A stretch of DNA of 64,000 nucleotides from JAJECS01 sp965198185 (GCA_965198185.1 CBDAOU010000002.1:496001-560000), one strand, 5' to 3'. Positions 16,515-25,311 are shown, numbered from the stretch's first letter. Program-made: numbers and translations. The notes: generated by a model from the sequence alone, not told the origin.

Positions 16515-17354
16515 GTGTTCAACGTCGAGCAGGTTCAGCGATATAGCCGGCACATGCTGTTGCCGGAGGTCGGCGTCGCCGGTCAGCTCAAGCTGCTGGA
16601 CGCCAGCGTCGTGGCGATTGGGGCCGGCGGCCTGGGCTCGCCGGTGCTCTACTACCTGGCCGCGGCCGGCGTGGGCAAGCTGGGCGTCGTCGATTTCGAC
16701 GTGGTCGACCGCTCCAACTTGCAGCGGCAGATCCTGCACCGCGAAGACCGCGTGGGCCTGTCCAAGACCGGGTCGGCGGCCGAGACGCTCACCGGGCTCA
16801 ACTCGGACGTCGAGGTGATTGAGCACAACGAGCCGCTCACCTCCGAGAACGCGATGGAGATTCTTGGCGCCTACGACGTGATCGTGAACGGCTGCGACAA
16901 CTTCCCGACGCGCTACCTGGTCAACGACGCCGCCTACATGCTGGGCAAGCCGGTGGTCGACGGCAGCGTGCTGCGCTTCGAGGGCATGTCCACGGTGTTC
17001 GTACCCGGTGACGGCTGCTATCGCTGCCTCTACCCAACGCCGCCGCCGCCCGAAATGGCGCCGAGTTGCTCCGAGGCCGGCGTGCTGGGCGTGTTGCCGG
17101 GTTTGGTCGGCCTCATCCAGGCGACGGAGACGATCAAGTTGATCCTGGGCACCGGCGACACGCTTGCCGGACGCCTGTTGCTGTTCGATGCCCTCGCCAT
17201 GGAGTTCCGCGAGCTCAAGCTCCGGCGGGACCCCGACTGCCCGCTGTGCGGCGACGCTCCCACGGTCACGGAGTTGATCGACTACGAGGAGTTTTGCGGC
17301 TTCGCCGGCGGCGACCGCGCGTCGCAGCCGGTCGAGGCGGGAGTTGCGGGGTAG
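16515..17354 (+). CDS. MoeB/ThiF/HesA-family adenylyltransferase (E1-like)
   Basis: This 279-residue E1-like protein activates the C terminus of a ubiquitin-like sulfur carrier by adenylation. It has the RYSRHMLLPEVG start, the nucleotide-binding GAGGLGS loop near residue 36, the DxVD...NLQRQ block that binds ATP, and two CxxC zinc pairs (CYRC and CPLC). The expected length for MoeB or ThiF is about 250-270. A GTG start at 16515 is preceded by GAGGG. It sits directly after a rhodanese gene, which supports a sulfur-transfer module. The carrier partner (MoaD or ThiS type) is not in this window. Confidence 0.88.
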   Translation: MFNVEQVQRYSRHMLLPEVGVAGQLKLLDASVVAIGAGGLGSPVLYYLAAAGVGKLGVVDFDVVDRSNLQRQILHREDRVGLSKTGSAAETLTGLNSDVEVIEHNEPLTSENAMEILGAYDVIVNGCDNFPTRYLVNDAAYMLGKPVVDGSVLRFEGMSTVFVPGDGCYRCLYPTPPPPEMAPSCSEAGVLGVLPGLVGLIQATETIKLILGTGDTLAGRLLLFDALAMEFRELKLRRDPDCPLCGDAPTVTELIDYEEFCGFAGGDRASQPVEAGVAG

Positions 17355-17363
17355 GGGAAGGCG

Positions 17364-17399
17364 AATCCCGGGCTGCGCACAGCCCGGGCCACCGGACAT
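17364..17399. repeat. Palindromic repeat unit (GGCTGC...GCAGCCCGGGCC type)
   Basis: This short palindromic unit matches the one near 13054-13090 in sequence and in its ending GGGCCACCGGACA. It lies between the MoeB-like gene and the VOC gene, and may also act as a transcript-end hairpin. Confidence 0.65.
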
Positions 17400-17404
17400 C
17401 CGCG

Positions 17405-17900
17405 ATGACTTCGTCTGACGCCTCGCTGCCGAGCACGGCCATCGACCGCGGCATCTACGTGATGCCGCAGTTCGTCACCTTCGAGGTGTCCGACATGGAC
17501 TCGGCGCGGCGCTGGTATGTGGACGGGCTGGGGTTCGTGGAACTGGCGGTTTTTCCGGCTGCTTCGGGTGAGCCGGCGCTGGTGCACCTGCGGCGCTTTC
17601 GCTACCAGGACATCTTGCTCGTGCCGGGGCGCGAGCCGGGCGACACCCCATCCGGCGTGCGAGTCTCGTTCGCCGCCGGGGACGAAGATCTGGATGCGCG
17701 GGCGGCCGTAGCCTCGCGTGAGCCGGGCGGCGAGGTCGAGGGACCGATGCGGACGCCGTGGAATGCGCGCGATCTGCAATTCCGGGACGCCGATGGCCAT
17801 CTGGTGGTGTTCACGGCAGCCGGATCTGAACGCCGACATGGACTCGGAGTTCGCGCGGCGCGTGCGTGCGTCGGTGCGCACAGATGAGGAGTCTGGCTGA
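17405..17900 (+). CDS. VOC-family (glyoxalase/bleomycin-resistance fold) protein, 3' frame uncertain
   Basis: This is a small VOC-fold protein of about 160 residues with a typical repeat: FVTFEVSDMDSARRWYVDGLGF at the start, LVHLRRFRYQDILLVP in the middle, and LQFRDADGHLVVFT near the end. In the literal frame it ends at 17887 with an arginine-rich tail. If one G of the pair at 17815-17816 is removed, the frame continues as FTQPDLNADMDSEF to a stop at 17900, which looks more natural. The likely true end is therefore 17900. Substrate and metal use are unknown. Confidence 0.75.
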
Positions 17901-17958
17901 AGCGCCCGATTTCGCCTTGGGTGAACTCAGGGTGGGTTCTGAGCTTGGCGAGCGCCGC

Positions 17959-18030
17959 CGTTCATGGTTCGACAGGCTCACCACGAACGGGGGCAGCTCA
18001 CCACGAACGGGGGCAGCTCACCATGAACGG
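17959..18030. repeat. Dispersed repeat, TTCGACAGGCTCACCACGAACGG family
   Basis: This holds three partly overlapping units ending in CACGAACGG or CATGAACGG, the first introduced by TTCATGGTTCGACAGG. The same element is present in more copies at 21178-21340 and as a variant at 46340-46366. It fills the gap between convergent genes. Confidence 0.85.
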
Positions 18031-18061
18031 CTCGGGGCTCAGCCCGAGCGGCTCGCGGCCG

Positions 18062-19108
18062 CTACACGTGATAGATGTAGAGGTCGCGGTCGGTGAGCGG
18101 CAGGTCCACCCAGGCTCCGCCCTGGCGATGGCTTTCGGCGATGGCGAAGCAGGCCTCGGTGACGTGGTGCGCCTGCTCGATGTGATTCAGCGTCGGCCGT
18201 CCCGACTCGTGGGCCTCGACCAGGTCCTCCAGGCAGGCGACGACCGAGCTCGATTTCTTGACCTCGGGTAGCGGCTCGCTATGCCACTCACGGTGCCTCG
18301 ATGAGTCGGTGGGTCGGTTGACCCGCAGGGCCAGTCCCTCGGCATTGTTCAGCGTGCGCACGACGCCCTCGGTGCCGACGATCTCGAATTCGTGGTGACC
18401 GGCGGGAATCGACCAGGCTTCCACGCCGTTCTCGAACTCCAGGTGATAGGTCGCCAGCGGGTCGTCGTCGAGGCGGCCGTCGACGATCTCGAGGTCGCGG
18501 GGATGGAGCTCACCGCGCACGCGCGTGATGCGGGGATCACCGAGCAGATAGGACAGCCCGTCAACGGTATGGATGTGGCCGTGAAGCAGACTCCGACCGG
18601 CGTACTGGATGCCGGCCTTCGGCTCGCCGATGCGGCCCTGGTCGATCAGGCGCCGCGCCGCGCCGAAGGTCTTCGAGAACCGATTCAGAACGCCTGAGTT
18701 GAACGCGGTCCCGTGCGCCCGGCAGGCGGCCAGCACGGCATCGGCCTCGCGGGGCGAGCAGGCGATGGCCTTTTCGAGATACATCATGGGCACACCGGCG
18801 TTCGCCACGCGCACGGCCAGCTCGGAGTGCACGTCGGCCCTGGTGCATATGGCGACCAGGTCGGGCTGCTCCTTGGCGAGCATCTCGTCGAGGTCCTCGT
18901 AGACCGCGGGGACGCCCCAGCGCTCGCTGAAGTCGGTGCGCTTCTCGGCCAGCAGGTCGCACCCGGCCACCAGATCGAGCTGCTGAACGGCCTGGCAGGC
19001 GCCCGGCAAGCCGTAGGGCAGCATGAAGTCGCGCGACGGCGGGATCTCGTCGTCGATGGTGTTGCCCATGCGGCCCAGGCCGAGGATGGCGGCGCGGTAG
19101 GTCTTCAT
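18062..19108 (-). CDS. Gfo/Idh/MocA-family oxidoreductase
   Basis: This 348-residue NAD(P)-dependent oxidoreductase opens with a Rossmann fold (AAILGLGRMG). The usual EKP is EKA (MYLEKAIAC), so the proline is changed but the lysine is kept. The C-terminal domain contains HGHIHTVDGLSYLLG, matching the catalytic-histidine region of the family. An AGGAG element lies 7 bases before the ATG, a strong start signal. The downstream alpha/beta hydrolase lies upstream in coordinates of its promoter and may be separately expressed. The substrate is unknown, probably a sugar or cyclitol derivative. Confidence 0.85.
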   Translation of the reverse strand: MKTYRAAILGLGRMGNTIDDEIPPSRDFMLPYGLPGACQAVQQLDLVAGCDLLAEKRTDFSERWGVPAVYEDLDEMLAKEQPDLVAICTRADVHSELAVRVANAGVPMMYLEKAIACSPREADAVLAACRAHGTAFNSGVLNRFSKTFGAARRLIDQGRIGEPKAGIQYAGRSLLHGHIHTVDGLSYLLGDPRITRVRGELHPRDLEIVDGRLDDDPLATYHLEFENGVEAWSIPAGHHEFEIVGTEGVVRTLNNAEGLALRVNRPTDSSRHREWHSEPLPEVKKSSSVVACLEDLVEAHESGRPTLNHIEQAHHVTEACFAIAESHRQGGAWVDLPLTDRDLYIYHV

Positions 19109-19159
19109 TTCGATCTCCTGCTGGCGGAGGCGTGCTCGCTTGACGGCATGGTGCCAGGC

Positions 19160-19801
19160 TCAGTCCGGCGGTGCGTGGTCCAGTGACTGGATGAACCCTG
19201 CCGTCACGGCGGCGGCCGCCGCGAGATGACCGGCCGTGGTGTGGCCGGACGTCTTGCGCGGGACGAATGAGTGATCGCCGTCGACCAGCCAGTGGATGCG
19301 GATGGCGTCCGAGAGGTCATAGGCGCCGACCTCGGTCCTGGAACCGAAAGCGTCGCGCTCGCCCTGCACGATGAGCGTTGGCGTGCGCAGGGCGGCCAGA
19401 TGCTCGGTGCGGAGCTTCTCCGGCTTGCCCGGCGGGTGGAACGGGTAGCCAAGGCATACGAGGCCCCGGGCGCGGACCGCGTCGGCGATGAGACTGGCCA
19501 TGCGGCCGCCCATGGAGCGCCCGCCGATCACGAGGTTTTCGGCTCTGCCCAAGGCGTCGATGACTTCATGCCAGGTGTCCAGGAGAACGGCTTGGCGATC
19601 GGGTGGGCGTCGGGGACCGCCGGTGCGTCGCTGGCGCATGTAGGGGAACTCGAAGCGAACGACGCGAATGCCGGCGGCGGCGACGCCGGTGGCGATGGTT
19701 TCCATGGTCGGGTGGTCCATGGGCGCCCCGGCGCCGTGCGCTAGGACCAGGCGGTCCGTGGCGTCGGCCGGTCCGTCGGTGAGGAATGCCGGGTCGCTCA
19801 T
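19160..19801 (-). CDS. Alpha/beta hydrolase (TEX30/dienelactone-hydrolase-like)
   Basis: This compact alpha/beta hydrolase has 213 residues. The nucleophile elbow is GGRSMGG near residue 95, the acid is probably in QGERDAFG near 148, and the histidine in DGDHSF near 173 completes the triad. The oxyanion region is LAHGAGAPMDHP. The size and motifs match the small KANL3/TEX30-type hydrolase group found widely in bacteria, whose substrates are not well defined. It is a cytoplasmic protein with no signal peptide. It lies 51 bases upstream of the oxidoreductase on the same strand and could be co-transcribed with it. Confidence 0.8.
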   Translation of the reverse strand: MSDPAFLTDGPADATDRLVLAHGAGAPMDHPTMETIATGVAAAGIRVVRFEFPYMRQRRTGGPRRPPDRQAVLLDTWHEVIDALGRAENLVIGGRSMGGRMASLIADAVRARGLVCLGYPFHPPGKPEKLRTEHLAALRTPTLIVQGERDAFGSRTEVGAYDLSDAIRIHWLVDGDHSFVPRKTSGHTTAGHLAAAAAVTAGFIQSLDHAPPD

Positions 19802-19825
19802 GGGAGACGCCTGCTTGTCGCGGGC

Positions 19826-19925
19826 AGGGCGGGTCTGAGACCCGCCCCTACGCCAAGATCCAGGATGTCTCGTGCGAGAAGGCTATTCAAGGAACCTGGA
19901 TTCCGGCGTGCGCCGGAATGACGGA
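19826..19925. repeat. Composite palindromic repeat (two hairpins), copy 1
   Basis: Two perfect or near-perfect palindromes lie about 50 bases apart: GGGCGGGTCTGAGACCCGCCCC at the left and ATTCCGGCGTGCGCCGGAAT at the right. The same two units recur in the same order and orientation at about 22421-22510. The pairing suggests a composite REP/BIME-like unit. Confidence 0.8.
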
Positions 19926-19955
19926 GGATTTCGCATCGGCCTCGTCATGTCGGGA

Positions 19956-21032
19956 TCAGGTCAAGCGGATCTCGGCCGAGGCGAGGGCGTCCCGGAACTC
20001 TTGGAGCGGCAGGCGGCCGTCGGTCATGACGATCGACGCCGGGATGGGCGTGTGGCCGCCGGAGCCGACGCTGAGGCGCAGCGGTCCGCGGCGCGGAGGC
20101 GTGTCCACGCCGCGGGCGCGGGCTTCCGGGAATCCCCAGAGGTTGACGATCTGGGCGGCGTCGGGCGGTAGGTCGACGACGGCTTCGTGGGTGCGGTCCA
20201 TGATCCCGCGGATGCCCTCCCAGAACTGCGCCACGTAGCGCGGGCCGTGCGAATCGGTGTATTCCCAGATGAAGAGGCGAATGTTGTCGGCCAGCGGAAT
20301 GTTCTGCTCGACCACCTCTGATTGCAGCAGCACGGGGCCTTCGGCTGGGTTGATGAGATCGAAGCGGCGCTCGATGGGGTTCGCCAAGCTCATGGCGCGG
20401 CCGATCTGAATCGGGAAGCTCGCGGCGCAATAGGACCAGTCGCCGCCGAAGGCTTCCATCTCGACGGTTGCGGGATCGAACTCGAGACCGCGGCTCTCCG
20501 CCTGGGCCAGCAAGTCCAGGCCCCAGGCCTTGGCCTGCATCCAGCCGCGGATTTCGGTGTGCTGCAAACCGCCTGAAGGCAGCTCGAATTCGGCGTCGCG
20601 GGAGGCACCGTCACGCCGCAGTTGGTCGGCGGCAATGATCCCGTCGGCGAGCCCGCGGTTGCGGATGGCGGCACGTTGGTCGTCCTCGACGCCCTGGAAG
20701 AAATCGGTGCCGAGCGAGCGCTCTTTGGCTGCTGGGCCGCCTTCGACGCGGGACACCATGGACCGGTCACCCAGCCGCGCGTCGGCGTATTCGATGATCT
20801 CGTCGGCGGCCTCGAAGTGCGTCGGGAGAAAGTAGACGGCCTCGTCGTCGCCGGCGGCGTCGATGACGCGCTGGTACTCCCGCTGCAGCTTCTGCTCGAG
20901 CGGATAGGCGAACGGAATGCGCTCGACGAACTGGTTCCACTTGCGGTCCATGCGCTCGCGGTTGTCGGGCGGAAGCGCGAGCCAGGTGAGCGAGTGAACC
21001 GAGAGCCAGATTTTGCGCAGCGGGGTGGCCAT
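19956..21032 (-). CDS. Protein of unknown function
   Basis: This 358-residue, probably soluble protein was not assigned to any family. It begins MATPLRKIWLSVHSLTWL and contains conserved-looking blocks (HFEAADEIIEYADARLGD; LGTDFFQGVEDDQRAAIRNRG; YCAASFPIQIGRAMSLANP) spread over its length. There is no signal peptide, membrane segment or obvious nucleotide-binding motif. Codon use and GC content look like the neighbours, so it is probably a real native gene. It lies on the minus strand, upstream of the alpha/beta hydrolase and separated from it by a repeat-containing gap of about 150 bases. Confidence 0.6.
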   Translation of the reverse strand: MATPLRKIWLSVHSLTWLALPPDNRERMDRKWNQFVERIPFAYPLEQKLQREYQRVIDAAGDDEAVYFLPTHFEAADEIIEYADARLGDRSMVSRVEGGPAAKERSLGTDFFQGVEDDQRAAIRNRGLADGIIAADQLRRDGASRDAEFELPSGGLQHTEIRGWMQAKAWGLDLLAQAESRGLEFDPATVEMEAFGGDWSYCAASFPIQIGRAMSLANPIERRFDLINPAEGPVLLQSEVVEQNIPLADNIRLFIWEYTDSHGPRYVAQFWEGIRGIMDRTHEAVVDLPPDAAQIVNLWGFPEARARGVDTPPRRGPLRLSVGSGGHTPIPASIVMTDGRLPLQEFRDALASAEIRLT

Positions 21033-21177
21033 TGGCGGGGCTTTCGTGGTGGGCCGGCGCGTCGCGGACTAGCGACGCGCCATTGTCCGCGGCGATTATG
21101 CCGCGTGTGTCGGCGGTGGAACCGGGCCGATTCCGGTCCTCCGCGTAGGGATGCCCGTTGTGACTGTGTCGAAGCCC

Positions 21178-21340
21178 CGTTCATGGTTCGACAGGCTCAC
21201 CACGAACGGGGGCAAGCTCACCACGAACGGAGGCAGGCTCACCACGAACGGGGGCAAGCTCACCACGAACAGCCTCCGTTCGCCCTGAGCAAAGTCGAAG
21301 GGTGCCGTTCATGGTTCGACAGGCTCACCACGAACGGGGG
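21178..21340. repeat. Dispersed repeat cluster, TTCGACAGGCTCACCACGAACGG family
   Basis: This is the largest cluster of this element in the window. Two full units beginning GTTCATGGTTCGACAGGCTC flank several shorter CTCACCACGAACGG units, and an inverted variant (CCGTTCGCCCTGAGC...GTCGAAGGG) near 21286-21302 makes a potential hairpin. It lies just upstream of the SGNH hydrolase gene, in the roughly 350-base gap that otherwise holds nothing recognised. Confidence 0.85.
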
Positions 21341-21382
21341 GCGCGCCTACAATCGCCCGGGATGCTGCCGGGAGATGCGCCC

Positions 21383-22381
21383 ATGCAATGGATCACGCTG
21401 CCGTCGCCGGATGTTGAGATGCGGGGTCTGGTGGGCGCGCCGCGGGCGCTGCTGCACCGGCTGCCGGAGGAGTGCCGCGACAGCCTGCCGGCGGATACCT
21501 GGGAGCGCTCGGAGATGGCCGCCGGCGTGCGGCTGGTCTTTCAGACGGACAGTCCCCGCGTCGCGCTGCGCTTCGAATACCTGGGACGACCGACCCGCGC
21601 CGCCAAGGTTGACGCCTATGTCGACGGCCGCTACGCGGCCCAGGACGGCGGCGACGACGCGGGACCCTGCACCGCCGATCTATTGGACGGCATGACGGGC
21701 ACCCATGAGGTGGAGCTGCACATGCCGCCGTACGCCAAAGTGCGGCTCGATGCGCTGGGTCTCGCGCCCGGCGCGAGCTTGGCGGCTCCAGCCAGCCGGC
21801 CATCTCGATTCATCACCTTCCACGGCGACTCGATCACGCACGGCGCCGTAACGACCAGGGCGGGGTTGGTCTATCCGGCGCGGGTGGCCAGGTCGCTGGG
21901 AGCCGAATTCATCAACCTCGGCTTTGGGGGATCGGCGAGGGGCGAGCCCGGCATGGCGCGGATCGTGGCCGCGCTGCCGGCGGACGCCATCGTGCTCTAC
22001 TACGGCATCAACACCTATGCGATTGGGAATCCGGGCCCCGTCGAATTCGGACGCATCTATGCCGAATTCCTCGAAACTGTTCGGGCCTCGCATGCGGAGA
22101 CGCCGATCGTGGTCATCACGCCCACCTGGTATGTCCCGGAGTTGCACCATCGAAACGCTGCCGGCGCCAGTGTGGAGGACTATCGGCAGGTGATCCGGCG
22201 CGCGGTGTCCGACCGGGTTGCCGGCGGAGATGCCAACCTCGTCGTGCTTGAGGGATGCAGCGTCATCGGCCCGGGCGAAGAGTCGCGGCTGGCGGACATG
22301 GTGCATCCGAACGATGAGGGCTTTGCCGCGATTGCGGAGGGGCTCACGCGGCTCATCGGACAGGCGTGGGGGATGGCGTAG
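21383..22381 (+). CDS. SGNH/GDSL-family hydrolase
   Basis: This protein of about 332 residues has an N-terminal beta-rich domain (roughly 1-140) and a C-terminal SGNH hydrolase domain. Block I is FHGDSITHG with the nucleophile serine, block II is NLGFGGSARGE, block III is YYGINTY and block V is DMVHPNDEGF with the Asp/His pair. Such enzymes act as esterases, often deacetylating carbohydrates. ATG at 21383 has GGGAG about 9 bases upstream. The frame runs further up through the repeat cluster, but that part is not credible coding sequence. It is followed on the same strand by the DHDPS-family trio. Confidence 0.85.
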   Translation: MQWITLPSPDVEMRGLVGAPRALLHRLPEECRDSLPADTWERSEMAAGVRLVFQTDSPRVALRFEYLGRPTRAAKVDAYVDGRYAAQDGGDDAGPCTADLLDGMTGTHEVELHMPPYAKVRLDALGLAPGASLAAPASRPSRFITFHGDSITHGAVTTRAGLVYPARVARSLGAEFINLGFGGSARGEPGMARIVAALPADAIVLYYGINTYAIGNPGPVEFGRIYAEFLETVRASHAETPIVVITPTWYVPELHHRNAAGASVEDYRQVIRRAVSDRVAGGDANLVVLEGCSVIGPGEESRLADMVHPNDEGFAAIAEGLTRLIGQAWGMA

Positions 22382-22420
22382 CTGGCCCCTTCCCGTCCAG
22401 AGATGCCTCAAGAATTCCGG

Positions 22421-22510
22421 AAGGGCGGGTCTCAGACCCGCCCCTACCTCAGGTACCCAGCGCGTCGAGGTTCGAAGATTCTGGACTCCGGCTTTCGCCG
22501 GAGTGACGGG
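22421..22510. repeat. Composite palindromic repeat (two hairpins), copy 2
   Basis: This is the second copy of the unit at 19826-19925: a GGGCGGGTCTCAGACCCGCCCC palindrome followed after about 40 bases by GACTCCGGCTTTCGCCGGAGTGAC. It lies just after the SGNH hydrolase stop and could also help end its transcript. Confidence 0.8.
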
Positions 22511-22613
22511 GGCTACGCAGGGAGTCGCATCGAGGGAGAGGGGGACGGACGGGCGGCGAGGCGGCCATTCGGATATTGTGGCGCTCGGGGTTGCCCGACG
22601 CGGAGCGTGAGCC

Positions 22614-23522
22614 ATTAAGCCGAAGGATGAGTTCGATGCGCGGCTGGTGGGGCCGTGCAACTCCGTGCCGACGATCTTTCATGAAGACGGCACTATCGAC
22701 TATCCGTCCATCCGCAACCTCATCGACTTCAGCATCGACGGCGGATGCGACGTGATCATGCTCACCTGGGGCGACAGTCTGATCTCACTGCTCACGGACG
22801 ACGAGGTCGCCGAGCTGCACCGCGTCGTGATCGATCAGACCGGCGAGCGGGCGGTCACCATCGCCTGCGACAACCTGTGGGGCCGCAACAAGGCGGTCGA
22901 GTTCGGACGCTTCGTGCGCGAGCTTGGCTTCGACATCTACATGGTGCGCCCGGCGGAGTGGGCCAAGGGCACGGCGGAGTCGCTGGCGGAGTTCTACACC
23001 GCCTGCGGGCGCGAGTCGCCGGTGATGTTCGTGGGCGACGTGCCGCTGCGTACGCTGGAGCTGCTGGCCGACGATCCGAACATGTGGGCCTTCAAGGAGG
23101 ACCTGGGCTTGGACTACGCCCACGAGATCATCATGCGCTGGGGCGACCGCTGGCCGATGGTGGGCGGCGGCGGCATGAAGCGCCACCAGCTGCTGTGGGC
23201 CCACGGGCACTGCGACACCTGGCTCGATGGCTTCTGCCGCACCTTCCCGGCGGTGTCGCAGGACTATTGGCGGGCGCTGCAACGCGGCGACATCGCCGCG
23301 GCGTGGGCGCAGGCGATGCAATACGAGGTTCCGCTGCGCGCGATGGCGCAGCGCGTGCGCTATGGGCCCGACGGGCTCGTCAAGCATGCGATGGTGGAGG
23401 CTGCGGGCGTGGCGCCCCGCTGGCGGCGGTCGCCGGCGGCCAACCCGACGGAGGAAGAAATGGACGAGTTGAGAGAATTCCTGGCCGGGCTCGGACCGCA
23501 GACACAGCCGGTGCCGGCATGA
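22614..23522 (+). CDS. DHDPS/NAL-family lyase, tandem copy 1 (ATT start proposed)
   Basis: This is a class I aldolase-type TIM barrel of about 302 residues in the dihydrodipicolinate synthase/N-acetylneuraminate lyase family. The Schiff-base lysine is in WAFKEDL and the tyrosine in IYMVRPAEW. The MLTWGDSL block replaces the usual GTTGE loop and is shared with the two following genes. The first usual start codon (GTG at 22647) would remove the N-terminal segment that both paralogs keep. Reading from ATT at 22614, preceded by GGAG, gives IKPKDEFDARLVGPC, matching the paralog MKSPDEIRGLMEGPC. It ends in an ATGA overlap with the next gene. Confidence 0.8.
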   Translation: MKPKDEFDARLVGPCNSVPTIFHEDGTIDYPSIRNLIDFSIDGGCDVIMLTWGDSLISLLTDDEVAELHRVVIDQTGERAVTIACDNLWGRNKAVEFGRFVRELGFDIYMVRPAEWAKGTAESLAEFYTACGRESPVMFVGDVPLRTLELLADDPNMWAFKEDLGLDYAHEIIMRWGDRWPMVGGGGMKRHQLLWAHGHCDTWLDGFCRTFPAVSQDYWRALQRGDIAAAWAQAMQYEVPLRAMAQRVRYGPDGLVKHAMVEAAGVAPRWRRSPAANPTEEEMDELREFLAGLGPQTQPVPA

Positions 23523-24406
23523 AGTCGCCGGACGAGATCCGCGGCCTCATGGAAGGACCGTGCCTCTCGCTGCCGACGGTGTTCAAACGCGACGGAGACA
23601 TCGATCACGAGGGTATGCGCAACGTCATCGACGTGGCGCTGGACGCCGGTTGCCAGATCGTGATGCTGACCTGGGGCGACAGTCTCGTTTCGCTGCTCAC
23701 CGACACGGAGCTGGCCCAGGTGCATCGCAACGTGATCGAGCACGTGGGCAACCGGGCCGTGACCATCGGCTGCGACAACCAGTGGGCGCTGCCCAAGGCG
23801 CTGGAGTTCGGTCGCTACGTCGATGCACTGGGGTTCGATCTCTACATGGTGCGACCCGCCGACTGGGCCAAGGGCACGCCGGAGACGCTGGCCGACCACT
23901 TCCGGGCGATTGCCCAGGTGACCCGCGTGATGCTGGTGGGCATGGTGCCGCTGCGCACCTGCGAGTTGATCGAAAACGTGCCCAACGTGTTGGCGTTCAA
24001 GGAAGACCTGGCCATCGACTATGCCCACGAGGTGCAGATGCGCTGGGGCGACCGCTGGGCCATGGTCACCGGCGGCGCGCACAAGCGGCACGTGCTGTTC
24101 CATCCCCACGGCCCGCGCGCGTGGCTGGACATCTTCATCCGCTTTCACCCGCAGCCGACCGTTGACTACTGGAACGCGCTCAAACGCGACGACACCCGCA
24201 CGGCCTGGGATATCGCCATGCGCTACGAGCAGAGGCTCTGGGACCTTGCCGCGCAAGTCCGCTACGAAAAGGACGGGCTGTTCGCCCACGCGCTGCTGGA
24301 GGTCTACGATGTCGCGCCGCGCTGGCGCCGTTCACCCGCGCCCGATCCAACCGATGAAGAACTCGATGAGCTGCGCGACTGGCTGCGCGGCGTTGGCCTG
24401 ATGTAG
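23519..24406 (+). CDS. DHDPS/NAL-family lyase, tandem copy 2
   Basis: This 295-residue paralog of its neighbours on both sides begins in an ATGA overlap with copy 1. The Schiff-base lysine is in LAFKEDLAIDYAHE and the tyrosine in LYMVRPADWAKG. The shared C-terminal signature VAPRWRRSP ends all three copies. The middle region (VTGGAHKRHVLFHPHG) differs from the GGGG-KRH form of copies 1 and 3, suggesting a different substrate or a separate subunit role. Family members cleave or condense 2-keto acids, and a 2-keto-3-deoxy sugar acid is plausible. Confidence 0.85.
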   Translation: MKSPDEIRGLMEGPCLSLPTVFKRDGDIDHEGMRNVIDVALDAGCQIVMLTWGDSLVSLLTDTELAQVHRNVIEHVGNRAVTIGCDNQWALPKALEFGRYVDALGFDLYMVRPADWAKGTPETLADHFRAIAQVTRVMLVGMVPLRTCELIENVPNVLAFKEDLAIDYAHEVQMRWGDRWAMVTGGAHKRHVLFHPHGPRAWLDIFIRFHPQPTVDYWNALKRDDTRTAWDIAMRYEQRLWDLAAQVRYEKDGLFAHALLEVYDVAPRWRRSPAPDPTDEELDELRDWLRGVGLM

Positions 24407-24423
24407 CCGCCTGGAGGTTCCAA

Positions 24424-25311
24424 ATGCGTGACCACGATGAAGTCCGCGCCCTGCTCGACGGCCCCGTCAACTCGCTGCCCACGATCTTCACCGAATCCGG
24501 TGAGATTGACTGGGACGGCACGCGGGCGGTGATCGACAAGTCGCTCGAAGGGAACTGCAACGTCATCATGCTCACCTGGGGCGACAGCCTCATCTCTCTG
24601 CTGACCGACGATGAGGTCGCGGAGCTGCACCGGGTGGTGATCGACCACGTGGACGGGCGCGCGCTGACTATCGCCTGCGACAACCAGTGGGGCCTCAACA
24701 AGGCGGTGGAGTTCGGCCGCTTCGTGCGCGGGCTGGGATACGACCTCTACATGGTCCGACCCGCCGACTGGGCCAAGGGCACGCCGGAATCCCTGGCGGC
24801 CTTCTACAAGGCCTGCGGCCAAGTGGCGCCGGTGATGTTCGTGGGCGACGTGCCGATCCGCACGCTCGAACTGGTGGCCGACGACCCGAACATGTGGGCC
24901 TTCAAAGAGGACCTGACGCTGGACTACGCGCACGAGGTCATCATGCGCTGGGGCGACCGCTGGCCGATGACCGGCGGCGGCGGCATCAAGCGTCACTACG
25001 TGCTGTGGCCCCACGGCAACTGCAACGCCTGGCTGGACGTGTTCATCTACTGCAATCTCTCGCCCCAGAAGCTCTATTGGGACGCCATCAAGCGCAACGA
25101 CCTAGAGGAAGCCTGGCGCCTGGCCAGGCACTACGAGCAGCCGATCTGGGACCTGTGGCCGGTGTTCCCCGCCGGCGGCGACGGGCTGGTGCACACGATG
25201 ATCGAGGTCTGTGGCGTGGCCCCCCGCTGGCGCCGCTCGCCCGCTCCCAACGCCTCCGAGGAGGACATGGAGCAGGTGCGGGATATGTTGCAGGGGTTGG
25301 GGCTGCTGTAG
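24424..25311 (+). CDS. DHDPS/NAL-family lyase, tandem copy 3
   Basis: This 295-residue lyase has the catalytic lysine in WAFKEDLTLDYAHE and the tyrosine in LYMVRPADWAKG. It resembles copy 1 more than copy 2 (TGGGGIKRHYVLWPHG). A strong GGAGG lies 6 bases before the ATG and 17 bases separate it from copy 2, so the three form an operon. Three adjacent copies could form a hetero-oligomer or act on related substrates. Confidence 0.87.
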   Translation: MRDHDEVRALLDGPVNSLPTIFTESGEIDWDGTRAVIDKSLEGNCNVIMLTWGDSLISLLTDDEVAELHRVVIDHVDGRALTIACDNQWGLNKAVEFGRFVRGLGYDLYMVRPADWAKGTPESLAAFYKACGQVAPVMFVGDVPIRTLELVADDPNMWAFKEDLTLDYAHEVIMRWGDRWPMTGGGGIKRHYVLWPHGNCNAWLDVFIYCNLSPQKLYWDAIKRNDLEEAWRLARHYEQPIWDLWPVFPAGGDGLVHTMIEVCGVAPRWRRSPAPNASEEDMEQVRDMLQGLGLL

